This document shows positions 35,101 to 47,972 of a stretch of DNA of 64,000 bases, piece after piece. This stretch comes from Glycine soja (lineage: Eukaryota; Streptophyta; Magnoliopsida; Fabales; Fabaceae): positions 42,645,562-42,709,561 of the forward strand of contig NC_041010.1 of assembly GCF_004193775.1 (NCBI RefSeq), written 5' to 3'. Position numbers and translations under genes: made by a program. The first letter of the stretch is position 1. Each line of letters opens with the position of its first letter. The notes under the pieces are model-generated. The model saw only the letters and a list, made by a program, of their open reading frames with translations. It was not told the DNA's origin and searched no databases.

Positions 35101-38100
35101 TTTTGTTTTATTTATTATTTAATAAAATAATAAATACTAATATTTTTTAAGTTCATTCTTATTTTTTAGTATTTCTAGCTAGGAAATAGGAAATAGATGA
35201 GAAATGTCATGAATCAAAACAAAAGGATGAATTAGTTAGAAATTGTTTTTTTTTTGTAAGTTATGAATATGTAATACTTTTTTTATCATGTAAAAAATTT
35301 AATGAACCAATATTTTGAAATAGATTGGATAGTGGATATATAAAAACTTTTTATGTATCATTATTAAATTAAGCATTTAAGTATTTAAAAATCAAAACAA
35401 TAATGATCAGAATAACGACCTTTATCATTATTGATAACATATAATTTACATTCATAATAAATTAAATCTAAATTCAACATCAATCAATATATAAAAAGAC
35501 CCAAAATTTGAATACTAGGGACATGCCATTTGCAAATGCAGTGGATAGGGTGTGCTTAGCGAATGGATAGAAGTTAGAAGTCTATTTTAGAAATGACAAG
35601 ACCAAGTTCTCGTACCCAAATCGATTAATGACGCCTTCTTTCAAAAATAAATTATCGTGGCCTTTTTAATAACGGAAATGTTTGACATATACCCACTTTA
35701 TCTTTTATATCTCCTTTTTCTTCTTAAGATAACCAATTTATTTTAAAAAATTAATATTTTTTAACAGTTATTTTTTCATACAAACTTGAAAATTAAACTC
35801 TTAACTGAAATAAAATAAATATTTTTGTTTTACATTTGATTTGAAAAATGATAAGAAACACTACAAATCCTCTAATTTTTGCTACTCATAGTATAACATT
35901 TTATGTTAGATACAAAATATTAAAAAGACATATATATTTCTATTTTTATCTCTTTAATAACCAAAAAATAATAAGTAGTAACTAACCAACATAATCATTT
36001 TAAAAAAGAAAACACTATGTTTTTTTATTCTAATCTTTCTTTATTTAGGTAAACACATTAAATTTAATATAAATTGTATTAAGATAATTAATATTAGGTA
36101 TTATAGTAACTATTATATTATTTTACTTATATTTTATATTTTCACAAGATGATGTACAAGATAAAAAAATAATCTTTTAACTTATTTTGTTGTTCTCTGT
36201 TATTTTTTTCATGTCTAGTATCATAATTTTAATGAATCAAATAAATTTTTAATGGACAAAATTATCTAACAATCATATTACAACATATTAATATATCTCT
36301 CCTTCCATTTCTTTTTCTCTATTTTTCATCATATGATTTTTTTTATATCTCTTTTCCTTTGCCTCATTCACTCCGAAATGGGGTGTATGTTCATGGACTT
36401 GTTTTACTTTTTATTCCCCTTTCAATATTTAATTTCCATATATAAAAACACATATATCTTTTCAGAAAAGTTGAATCCTTTAGGCTTTAGCATGTGGGAA
36501 ATGATAGCATGAGGGCCCAACTGGAGGAAAAATGTTGTCAAGAATCCAATTAACGAGAAGACAAGATCCATTGAGGCTGACCCAAGTAATGCTTTCCGTC
36601 GAAACAATCAGTTGGTCTCGGATTATACTTTTAGGCCATCATTATTCAAAGACTCCCAGTGGGCCCTTTCTTTTACTTTTTTCTAATCTTCTTAGGCATA
36701 GCCATTAACATTCTGATTAGAACAGGATCATTAGGCCTCAATCACTCTTGGCATAATTCCAAGCAAGATGCTAATCACTGACAATCAATTGTTTCCAACC
36801 ACCCTCCAATAGAATTTAACATTTCTGCATTATGTGTAGATCATCCTATTGTTTTACCATTTGCACAAATAATTTGATATTGAATCTTTTTAATAAGGTT
36901 TAAAGTTTGATTTCTGACTTAAAAATATAACCATAATTAAAAATATTGTTTTATTTAAAATAAATCAATCCAATAAGAGATAAGTTAATTGAATATCAAA
37001 TAAAAATATGGAATATATTGATGATCGACTTAATATATGCATCTGTGCTTGCACATGCATGCAGTACTTTTTTCTTTCTAGATTAACGGTCTATCCACTC
37101 ACTAGTCACTACCTTTTACATTGTCAGCAAAACAAACCCGTGATCCATGTCATGTTGGAAATTTAACATTGTGTTTTTTTTCTTTCAAGAGTGAAAAAAA
37201 TCTAATATGTTAAAAAAATAATTAAGTATGATATGAGTGGAAAAATATATACGTACTCGTTACTTTAAGATTTGAAATTAAAACATGTGGTGACTGTCAA
37301 TTGTCAAGCTTATTATGATTTCTCGATTAACCCATTAATTAATATATGTTACTCTCTCTCCTTTTGAGTTTTGGGTTCCCTGGCCTAACGCAACATTGAC
37401 TATGAATACCTTTATATCAGTACTAAAGAATATACTGATCTGAAAATTGTTCAAGTACGGAGAGAACTAAAGCTGAATTCTTCGTTGATTGAGGGGATCA
37501 AGCTCAAGAAAAACAATATTCAAAACAACAATGATAGTAATTTACGAAAAAAAGAAATTAGGAAGAGGGAGGAGAGGACATGGACTCCCCACACACTAGA
37601 AGAGGCATCAATCACTAACTCATGCATCCATTCATAATGATAAAAAGTGAGGGAGAAAAAGCTTGGAGTGATCGATTTCATATTCAGGCAAAAAGAGAGG
37701 TAGAAAGAAAACATACATTTGCATCAAATCATGGTGAATTGAACGAGTATGATTTTAGATTTTTATTCAATTCAATGTATAATTTTCGTGTTTAATTTCG
37801 CCTACTTAGATCCTGAATATATATTTGAAAAGTCGGCATTACTTTTACTTTATTCAAATAAAAATAGAATAAAAAATCTATATCGTTATTATCGTTTTCA
37901 TTTTTCTTCTTTATGTCACATACATACGATATATAACCCAATCCTTTCCGTTTGCGTACTATCGTGCATGCTCAATTATTGCAAATATGAAAATTATTTT
38001 GGATAAAAGTTACTTAGATGAGCAAGCTTACGTCAAATCATATAGTTATCCAGTGTATGAAGCTTTAAGACCACATCTTATAAAAAAAATCGCCTTCAAT

Positions 38101-41100
38101 ATTTCTTAAAATCAAGATGAAGGAAAACTTGTCTTTTGATACGGTGTTCTTTTCAAAGAGTTTTGCTATATTCTCTTAAAGAATCTTCTTAATAATCACC
38201 AATTATAGAAAACGCTGCTTTAAATTTTAATGATTTAAAATTATAATTTTAAACTAAATCAAGGGTAGATATACCTTATTTATTTAGAAAACAAATTTTT
38301 TTAAGAAAAAACGTTTGGCAAATCAAAAATAAAAATGAGTAGATGTTCAATATCTTTAAAACAATATTTATACTTACTTTATCTAATAATTAAGAAAAAT
38401 ATTAAAAGCATTGACTTCAATTGGGGCCATTTTATAATATCATGTCAATCAAAATTACATGTGCATTTGGTTGAGCTTAAGTTTTTTATGATATAGGCTT
38501 TTTAGGACTTTTTAAAAAAATTATTTTCTGACTTTCAAAATAAGCACTAAATTTATATATTCTTTTTAAGGTTTTGCTTTTCATTAAAAGTAGAATATAA
38601 TTCTCTTTTGTTATTATTTTAATTAAAAAGGTTATTTTTTCTTAAAAAAACACAAATATTTCGAACATAGTGTAATTTCTTGATCCACGCTATCTTAAAA
38701 ATATACATCTCATTCTTGAATTATTTTTAAATAAAAATACTAAGCAAAAAAAAAAACGTATGTGTCTGTAATGAAAAATAAATGTCAAATTTTTCTGCTG
38801 GAGTGAGCAGGACGGGCAATTAAAAGCCTTCCAAAGTGCAAAGCACAAGCATAGAGATTAGGTTAACATTTCCACGTTTGAAGAGACGTGATTAATCCTC
38901 CTTTCATTTTATTTGCTATTTTTCAATTCATTTAAAACCTTAAAATAATATTAATTATTATTTAAATTATATCTTTACCTTTATAATTTTATTCAACCTT
39001 TGATTATTTTATACATTCATTATAAATTAAAATATTAATTTTTATTTTATTTTATTTATTATCTTTTATTTTAAAGTCAACAAATAATAACAAACAAACA
39101 AAAATGAAAGAAGTCAACAAATAATACATTTATTTTTAATCAAATTTGTCATAGGCAATCATCCAATGCAGACAAGAAATACCTCCTAAGTCCTAACATT
39201 TAATCATCATTATCATCATAATAATAAAAGCTCCTAACATTGGATTTTTTTTTTTTGAGGCAGCTCCTAAATTGGATTAACAACCATTAAAAATAGATGT
39301 AGGTTTTTTTTTTTTATCATCAAACATAGATATAGTTTTTTTTATCATAAAAAATAGATAGATGTAAGTTTCCAGTTAGGGATTACTAAATATACTTTTA
39401 TCAAAAGATATTATATTTAATATTGTTGATACATTAAATGCCATAATTTTAAATTTTTAATACGAATTTTCATTTTAATCTTAATTTTTAATAACCACCA
39501 TTCAAACAACGATTAACAAACTTATTTAAAATATACATGAAAATTATTTTAAAAATTAGTGACATATCCTTTCTGTTTCAAAATATTATTCATTAAATAA
39601 CCTTAATTTAAAAAAGATCATCATAATAACTGTCTTAACTTGTAAATTGTCATTAAATATTATTCATTAAATAACCCTAAAATTGTCCTAAACCCTATTC
39701 TACAAATAGTTGATTATTAAATTGGACATAAAATTCTCTTAAACTCCCAATGATTTTCTTGGAAATAAAATGATTTTTTTTTTAATTTTTTTAGTTATTA
39801 TAGTGAATATTTAAATGTTTTCAATAGATGTTAACTATAAGATGATTATAGTTTATCATCAAAATAATATTTTTTTAATTAAAATAATTTAAAAATGGGA
39901 AGTCAACATTTATGTCATAATTTATACTTTTCTATAATCAATAAGATATATTCTGTTAAATATATTTTAATATTCTTATATTTTACACAAGTTAGCTTGT
40001 AAAACAAATAAACTTTCAACTTTTTTCTTTGAATATTGAGAGTGTTATCATTTTAGTCCTACAACTTAACAAAGCAAAACAAAAATAGTCCCAAAGCCAG
40101 TATTATGAAATTCGATTCCGTTATTGACCCGATGGAGATAATGGGTCAATAGTTTAATCAGTGGACCAATAATTAACTTGATTTGATCTGGTATATATAT
40201 TAAAATTTTAAAATTATATATGCATCAATTATTTATAAATATATAACTAACAATATTTGATTAAGAAAAAGTTCATCCATATTCCAAAAATTAGAATAAT
40301 AATTGATAATAATGAGATATTAAAACGACATCATAGAAGTGATTTTTTTTGTAAAATCAACTAAGAATAGATTGGTCTAACCGGGATCCGATAACTTAAT
40401 CGGTCGGATTTGACCGGATCATTTCGAATCAATTAAGTGATCGATCCAATAATAAAATCAATTCAGTTAAGTCACCAAACTTTGATTAGACCAATCCAAC
40501 CGATCCATCGAATTTCATAACACTATCCAAATCTATAATTTATTATTTAAGTTAGTCCTTCCATTAAGTATTTGTTAAGTATTTGTTGTTAACTTTAACC
40601 AAGTATGATATGTGGCATGTTAAAGTGCTTATATGATACACACATGAGACATCGATATAATTTATATGTGTAAGGATTCTTTTGAAGAGTTTAAAATTAA
40701 TTATGAAAAATTATAAAGACTTTAATTTGATCTCTGAATTTGACACCTGTTGTCAAATTAACCACTGAATTCAGCATTATGTTGACGTACTAGTCTATAG
40801 GTTTGACAAAATTTAAAAATTGTCTCTGATTTGCATTCCACAATTCATATTAGTCTAACAATTAACTCGTGTTTGATAATTTTTGTGAAGCGTCCTAGTT
40901 GGCACCTTCGGTGCCTATGTTTGTACACACAAAAATGACTTTCATGCCTTGGTCGATAAGGACCAAGATATTGCATCTTCATATCTAGCGCATTCCAACT
41001 TTGTGTTGCTTACAACAAATTATATAATATACATGTCTTCGAGGACTCAAAATTTTTTTTCGAGCTCAAACCATTTTCCTAATTGGAACCGTGAGCCATT

Positions 41101-41850
41101 TTTAAAACTTACATTGAAAGTTTTCCAAATTTCATTGTGCTTCTTATCAATTATTTTCCCTAACCTCATATCTCACTAAAACCGCAAAAAGTGGAAACGC
41201 AAGATAAAATCACTTGTCGCATATAAGATGGAGAAACATCACCATGATCTATGAGGATGAGGAATATCACAATGTAACACATGACATTGTTGCAACCACT
41301 ATGTTAATTCACTGTGTTGTCACTGCATGATGATGCATGCTAAATGATTTTTATTGTAAGAAACTCAGTGAAGACCCTTTTCCATGTGTGGAGGGACTTC
41401 ATCATGTAATTCCAGTGTGTTTACAATATAAATTTTTTACCCTGACAATATATAATCATTAAAGATTAAACTTAATTATATTTTTTGTTTCGTTCATATT
41501 TCGCACATTTAAGGCCAATTGGGGATTGACTTTTTATCTTATAAAGTTTAACTGTAGTGTAAGAAAACTTTATCCATGCGTTATTATAAAATTAAAATAA
41601 AAAATTTAAAAGAGGACAAAAAGGAAGAACACACATCTTGTAAGTTGTAACCTTGCTCTAAAATGGAGCCAAGTAATTTGCATATTTTACAAATTACAAA
41701 TACAATTAATAGACAACATTGGATCTAATCCAATTCACCCCGCTCGACTTCGCCTTCTTTTCATCATTCCCCTAATAACTAAAAAAAATCAATAATTAGG
41801 GTAAAAAATACAAGCCCAAAAAAAGTAGTTAGTGATTAACGATTATTGTA
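29170..41850. other. 12.7-kb gene-poor AT-rich spacer
   Basis: I can support no gene here. Open frames up to 113 codons (for example minus 31167-31508) lack family resemblance. The region holds long runs of A/T with poly-T tracts and one inverted-repeat element at about 40.1-40.5 kb. A weak candidate MITE with tgtttggt / accaaac ends lies near 32195-32455. Confidence 0.55.
40099..40524. mobile_element. MITE-like element with 18-bp inverted ends
   Basis: agtattatgaaattcgat (40099-40116) and atcgaatttcataacact (40507-40524) are inverted repeats with one mismatch. The 390-bp interior is non-coding and contains several ccgat / atcgg motifs. No convincing target duplication could be read, so the class (MULE or other) is open. 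Confidence 0.5.
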
Positions 41851-41858
41851 TTGCATTT

Positions 41859-42269
41859 TCAGCAAATTGGCTCGTCACGAAGCAACGGCCACGATTCTCC
41901 TCCTACAAAGTCCACGTGGCAGCGTGTCTGAAAATCCTCGAGCGAGGAGAAACCGGGTAGGGGTACGGGTCGGGCCACCACCCGAAGAAGGTGTTCGAAG
42001 AGAGACTCGTCGCAGGGAATAGCGAGAGGACCGTGGTTGCAGAAACCGTATTCCTCTTCGGCCTTCACAAGAAGCATCTTGAAAATCGGGTGGTTCAGGT
42101 GCGTCGCGCGCACGATGAACCTCCTCCTGCTGGGCCCCACGCACACTGCCACGTGTCCCGCCGGAACGTCCACCGCCACCTTCCTCCGCCACCGGAGAAG
42201 CATTTGCCGCACGCGCACAATGCGCCGGATTTTGCTGCTGCTGCTGCTTCCCGTCGACGCCGACGACAT
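41859..42269 (-). CDS. Long SAUR protein, 136 aa (SAUR52/53 type)
   Basis: SAUR with extensions at both ends. Start: the ATG at 42269 (MSSASTGSSSSSKIRRIVRV); upstream in-frame codons include no ATG. The N-terminus is Ser-rich, then RQMLLRWRRK (basic helix), VPAGHVAVCVG at about 34-44, RRRFIVRATHLNHPIFKMLL, KAEEEYGFCNHGPLAIPCDESLFEHLL, and a tail with LEDFQTRCHVDF and ESWPLL. That tail and the NHGPLAIPC form are typical of the SAUR49/52/53 clade (from memory). Locally GC-rich in AT-rich surroundings, which creates many spurious frames on the other strand. TATA on the minus strand at 42362-42371. In Arabidopsis this clade sits beside SAUR50-type genes, as here. Confidence 0.9.
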   Translation of the reverse strand: MSSASTGSSSSSKIRRIVRVRQMLLRWRRKVAVDVPAGHVAVCVGPSRRRFIVRATHLNHPIFKMLLVKAEEEYGFCNHGPLAIPCDESLFEHLLRVVARPVPLPGFSSLEDFQTRCHVDFVGGESWPLLRDEPIC

Positions 42270-42361
42270 TATCAAAAGACTCAACTCAATAGAGTGGGTT
42301 CGGTTTTTTTTTTATATTCTCAAAGTGTGAAACGGTGGAAGAAGAGAAGGGGCGCGTGGGG

Positions 42362-42371
42362 GTATATATTG
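42362..42371 (-). promoter_or_regulatory. TATA box of the long SAUR
   Basis: gtatatattg on the plus strand reads CAATATATAC on the minus strand, about 95 bp upstream of the ATG at 42269. Confidence 0.6.
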
Positions 42372-42429
42372 TTCGGGGGAATGGGAAATGCCACTGGAGT
42401 TTGAGATAATTACGAGATTGTGCCTGTTG

Positions 42430-45400
42430 CCTCAATCGTAGTCAAGCCCATGTGGAACCGAGTGGAATGTGGGCTTTGCCTTATAGGCTTATAGCCCACT
42501 AGGCTGCTTCTTTCTTTCTTTCTGATCGTGCATTACAATTTTCCTATGCATTGTACTAGACCTCCTTTTAGAAAGCTAAAAATAAAATCTCCACTTTTTA
42601 TCCTTAACAGCTGGTTTCTCTGTTCTCATCAACTTTTTATTTATTTCCATTTTCATGCAAATCACAGCTATCTTTTGCAATAAATAATTTCACTCAAACT
42701 TATGACAATAAAGTTTTTCTTCTGAATATTTAATACAAATGTATATTTAAACTCCCAAATTTGATTAAAACAACTCTTGCCAATTGATACACTGTTTTGT
42801 TTGTTGGTGATATTTTGATACAGTTTTTAATTGTCTTGTTTTAGTAGGGTTCGAATCGAATCACTGTGTTAAAGTGAACGAAAAGTGGTAATGTGAATTA
42901 TAATGAATGTGATGAGATGATTCGGAAACGAGAGATTTTATTTTATCCGTGATGAGATGATTCAGAAGACAATGCACCTGTTGTCAACAATCAACCAACA
43001 TATAATTCATGGGACTTTGGATCCATCTATAGTGCAGCAATTGTAAGAAGTGGGAGTTGAATTAATGTTTAAGAGACCAGGCCACGATACAAGTTTGACT
43101 CACATCTTGATATCTACAATTCTACATCACCGAATGTTAATAAAATAATTGAAAACTAGTATAATTTAGTTATCATTAGAAACTAGAAAGACAAGGAAGT
43201 GGCTCTTACTAAATTCATATGTTGTTTTTTAATAAAAAGAAAGAAATCGTAGAAACGGAGATGTTGTGAATCAAAACAATTTTTTTATTTTCAAGTTGGA
43301 ATATGAATTAAACTAGAACAATTAAGGCGTAACTTTGTTTTTAGGTTATGTTACTAAACAGGCTCACGTTACATGTGCTTGCCTCAATTAATTATTATGT
43401 TTCCCCATATCTAACATCGAGATTATGGGAAACTCAAAACCTGATCTTTGTCTTTGAACTGCATTAGATCCCAACTACATACCCCTGTTGCAAATTTGTA
43501 CTGTAGCTTTCGTTATCTTGCAAATTACATATATTTTGCACATACTGTTGTAAATTAATTACTACTAATCAAGGGCACGGAAATGGGAGTGCATGCGAAT
43601 CGTTATGATTAGATGAATAATGAGAAAAATACATAGCGCCGTTGGCTTCGGTGGACATCGACCAACATGAAAAATCATTTTGCTTGGAATTGATTAGTAA
43701 TTACAGAAATTGTTTGCTTTTAGAAACCATGATTTGATTCCATAATGAGATAATAGGAGGGAACTTTGGTGTAATATAGGTCATGTTCCCAACTAACAAA
43801 GTATTATAAACTACTCATAAAAACGAAAGAAGAATGGTAGCGAGCAAAAGAAGACATAAAATACGGAGGTGATGAGATTCGGTGATAACACTCAGGTCAA
43901 ATCAAATTAAAAGTTTGTGTTGTTTATTAGTAAAATATACAAAAGATTGTGAAGAAACAGACAAACATGGAGGGACAAAATCAACTGCATTTCATTTTGT
44001 AATGTTTGATTTTCTTAATCCCATGATTTTCTTGTCCCCAGAATCATTTTAACACAGTAATCCTGATTAGAATACAGGCATAACTGATGATTTTCAAATA
44101 TATGCCGGCCCCCGCATCGATCAACAATAAACAGTGGAGAGAGAACGTGAACCGTTTTGCATTTTATTTTCAAGCATCACAAATATAATGTGATAGGATC
44201 CAAATTCCTATTAAATTTCTGTCCTTTTCCTTGTACATATTAGGAGTTAAATTTGGCAATGTCACTCCATTTTACTCAAAGTAAACCAATTTAGGCCTCG
44301 TTACGGATGATGGTGAGTTTTTTATTTTTTATTTTAAAATGTTTTCAAAATGAAAACGATAAAAATGAGACTGAGTTAGTTTTTTTTTTGTTTTCAAAAT
44401 AGTTTTTACTCTATTTCAAAAACAATAAAAATGGGTTTATTAATTTATGTTTCCGTTTTTACCTGACCCTCATGCATTCCCTTCATTTCACGATGCTTCC
44501 TTCACGCCATTGTTGGTCTCTCTCTATTGTTTGATCCTTGTCACTCGACGATCGCCGCCATTGGTCGTTCGATGTTCTCCCTCTCGTACAATGCACTCTC
44601 TCTCTCTCTCTCACATGTCGCCATTGGCCGTTCGCCACCACCATCTCCTCTTCATCTCTCTCCCAAGATCTAGATATACTTTGACGTTGATCCTCCCCCA
44701 AGATCGTCGCATGTCCCTGTCACATGTTTGTGTTCTGTGTTTTGGGGTTCTGCATTTTGAGGGTTTGGATCCGGATTTTTTGTGATTAGTTCTAATTTCT
44801 GACATTGAGTTTTGGAGTTAGCGATTCAACTCTTCCCTAAATTATAGATTGAAGGTGATGGTTAATAACTTCAAAACAGTTAAATGCTCATCTTGTTGAA
44901 ACAAATTTCGAAACTAAAGAGGTGAGTGTATTTAGTTGTGCCATTTAATCTATAAAATTGGATTAAAAGTGATGGTTGTTGTTTGTGTGGAGTTGAAGAT
45001 GATGTTGAATTGGGAGGCAAGTAGATGCAAGGAGAGTTGTTGGATTGGCATCATGCTTCACATGAGATGTGATACGGATTGGAGCCCGAAGGAGTTGATG
45101 AGAAAGATAACTATTTAGTCAAAGTTGAAATTTTTTTAAAACTGAAAATTCAAATCTAAAATTGGGTTTAGTTTATTAAAATTTCAAAACTACAAACTAA
45201 AAACCACCCCAAGGGTTGAAGTTTGTGTGTTGTTCTCTACATTGAGCAATGGAAACTACTATTCCCACTACCAATAGTATTAATGACAATGCCAAGACAT
45301 CTAAAAAGACCTTGCTACCCTCCTCCATTTCCTAGACCACCATCCCTTTCTCTTATTCCTCACCATCCTCTCTCCTTACACCCCACCGTCAAGATCTGCA

Positions 45401-45833
45401 TCACACCATGTTTTGTCGTTAGGATCTGAGAAACACTGCGCCACATCAGCCACCAACGCAAACATCCAGATCCATGCACCTCACCCAACCCCTCATCGAT
45501 CCACATGTACACCACCCTCAATTTTTTTTTGGATTTTGTTGTTGTTGTCAATGGGTTTGGGATGATAAGTTTGGGATGTTGATCGTGGAGGTAAATATGT
45601 GTTGTTGCTGGTATTGAGGATGTTGAGCCAATAATAGAAATATGATTATATTGTACAATGTGCAACAGAGTCATGTTTCCGTTGGAAGGATAATTTTGAA
45701 AAAAGTGCAGAAAGCTACCCAAGTGGGAAGTGCCAATAGTAGTTCCCTTGAGCAATTCTGTCACCAAAAACAAACATGGGCTTCTACTAACGAGAAAAAT
45801 AAATCATGGGCTACGCTGACCAAAGCATGTGCT
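42430..45833. other. Gene-poor spacer
   Basis: No gene recognised. A CT-rich stretch with some GC-rich pieces at 44470-45480 gives several overlapping open frames on both strands, none resembling a known protein; flanking A/T-rich pieces near 44310 and 45150 look loosely like inverted ends of an old element, but the match is weak. Confidence 0.5.
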
Positions 45834-45844
45834 TCTCAGCACTA

Positions 45845-46575
45845 ATGCTTTTGGATATACCCATCAAGCATGTGAAATCCATTGAATATTTCACGAGGAA
45901 ATAGGACCACTTTTTAAACTTTGGAGGACGTTCTTCCTCATGATTTGCTTGAATTCAGTCTTAATACATTCAAGCCTTAAAAATGATGAGATCATTAACT
46001 TTCATTCATTCGAACAACGCAATTCATGAAACGAAATATTTGTTGCAATGATGTGGAGATTGTGAAGAAATTTCACTATGATTCGGTGGTTATTCAGCGT
46101 AAACTTATTTGAAGAAACCACAAATTCCTATTTAGAGTAGTGCATAAAAACACAACACTAATCAATTTTAACCTTTTAAACCTCAATAATATTTGACAAA
46201 CCAGTGTATTTCGGTTGTATTTAGCTCACAAGTGTGGAGAAAGAAAGCTGTAGACAAAACAACGTAATGTGGCGGTGTTATCATCCTTAAATACAGGTGG
46301 AACGTTTCACATTGGACAGCAAGAATTTAACGCTCAACAATAACAACGTAAGAACTCTTAAATCTCGAGCTTGAACACAAGGGCAGGTTTGGCGTGATAT
46401 GTAGATGAAGTATTTTACTATTTCAACAGTATAAATTATAGAAACCATGCCATTTTTATGCTAGTCTTGCTATTATTAAAATAAAATTTGAATAGATTTT
46501 TTGTGGTACATGTTTTATTGTAACACCAAGCATGGCATACTTTGTTGTGTAATATATCCAAAAAAAATTTACCAA
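45845..46575 (+). repeat. Direct-repeat copy A, downstream of DPH1
   Basis: This segment aligns in the same orientation with 49730-50270: shared blocks include atgcttttgga, gtgaagaaatt / gtgaagagatt, tgcataaaaacacaacactaatca / cgcatagaagcacaacactgatca, ggcgtgatatgtagatgaa / ggggtgatatgtagatgaa, and ttgttgtgtaatatat. About 100 bp in the middle are missing from the other copy. Confidence 0.6.
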
Positions 46576-46734
46576 TTAGGAAATTAGATTATCACTTTTA
46601 TCTGATTTTTCATTAACACTTTATTTGAATAAGAAAATATTACCTAAAAGAGAAATAAAGTAGAAAGAAAACAATAAAAGAGTAGTAGAAATAAATTTTT
46701 AAAGTAATCACATTGTTTTAAATGATGAAAGTAG

Positions 46735-46812
46735 TACCAAACCACGGCATTATAACATTACACTTGGCACAACACAACAATACAGGACATTGAATTAATC
46801 AGAGATTACAAA
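46735..46812 (+). repeat. Direct-repeat copy B
   Basis: gcacaacacaacaatac...cagagattacaaa aligns with 51180-51260 (gcacagcacaacaatgc...cagagattacaaa), which lies in intron 2 of the ATP synthase subunit gene. Confidence 0.5.
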
Positions 46813-46829
46813 GTTTTTGTCAATTGCAG

Positions 46830-47972
46830 AATAAAAAGATTCTTAAGCTCCACCATAAAATTTCTGGGGAAAACAACACATGCAGAACAAAATCCAAAGT
46901 TCCAAATGAAAAATAAGTTTTCGATATTAAAAAAAATCTTTTTTGTTGTTGTGTTCTTCTGCAGTAGCAAACCATAATGTAACTTGAAAGTACTTAACCA
47001 TTTATTCAGAAGTAAGAAAACATAGTAAAATGTCATTATCAAGAAATATTCAGAGCGGGACATACTCTAATTAATCGTCATTCTTTTTCAGGTAATTCAT
47101 CAAACAGTACAAAGACATCTCCCATTAATTAAAAACATAAAGTCATAGAGCATGAAATAATTACTAGTGTGTTCAAATTTTCGGAAGTAGATAAAATCAT
47201 GACTAGAAGTACTAAAGAAGAGAAATATGGCACATGAAAGCTACGCCACCAAAAAATGAAAATGAGTTGTAGAAGGATGAGAAGGCAAGTGCTTTGCTGC
47301 TTTGATTGCATACTCAATGAGAGAGAAACAAACAAAGTGGAAACGAGTGCCTGCTGTAATTTGTGAGCTATTCTTAAGATTGGCAAGAACCTAACAAGAG
47401 ACTCGGTCACATTTAGGTATAACAGAGCCTATTATTATTAATTTTAAAAGATACACGTCATACAAAAGAACTTGTTTCTCTCTGATTCCTAAATTCCAAC
47501 ACTCACATTAACATACAACATTCCATGCAAGAGTAGTGGTTACCGAGGTGTCACCAAAGAAGGCACAAACCAATTAATCACCAAAAAAGCTTGGTGGCTA
47601 CGTCAACCAAATTGAAACAGAAACTGAGCTTATCACATTCCATCTTCTTCACTCTCATATCAGACCAAAGAAAATAACAGTTCAGCATGTTTTCTTCTCC
47701 CCCAAACATTCATCCTACAAAATTTATCCTAAATAAGACAAAACTAAAAACAAAAGAAAACAATAGACTATAGACTCTATCCTTCCAGAGCAAAAAATCG
47801 TTAGTTATGACCAAGGTTTTATTAATTGTAATTGCAGTAGCAGTCCAATTGCAATCGCGAGAAATCACAGACAAATATAGCCACGACACAAATCTTAACG
47901 CTGAGGCTGATGTCACGATCCATCCTATCTGTCTTTTTAAAACCTTGAACTTGTAACTGATAAGCAGCAAAT
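46830..47972. other. Spacer and 3' flank of DPH1
   Basis: AT-rich, no gene recognised. The right-hand part is expected to include the DPH1 3' UTR, as transcription enters from 47973 on the minus strand. Confidence 0.5.

Noticed and set aside
41991..42404. Plus-strand frames of 137 and 97 codons over the long SAUR
   Set aside because: They are antisense shadows caused by the GC-rich SAUR coding sequence; composition is His/Arg/Pro-rich and unlike any known protein.
42845..42870. ggttcgaatcgaatc resembling a tRNA T-loop
   Set aside because: No acceptor stem, D-arm or anticodon arm can be folded upstream in the AT-rich sequence.
44447..44785. Plus-strand frame of 112 codons in a CT-rich stretch
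   Set aside because: Composition follows tctctctc repeats; no motif seen. Loose inverted similarity between about 44310 and 45190 was considered as a Pack-MULE but is too weak.
45360..45773. Minus-strand frame of 137 codons
   Set aside because: No recognisable domain; the region is a patchwork of repeats and the reverse strand is equally open.
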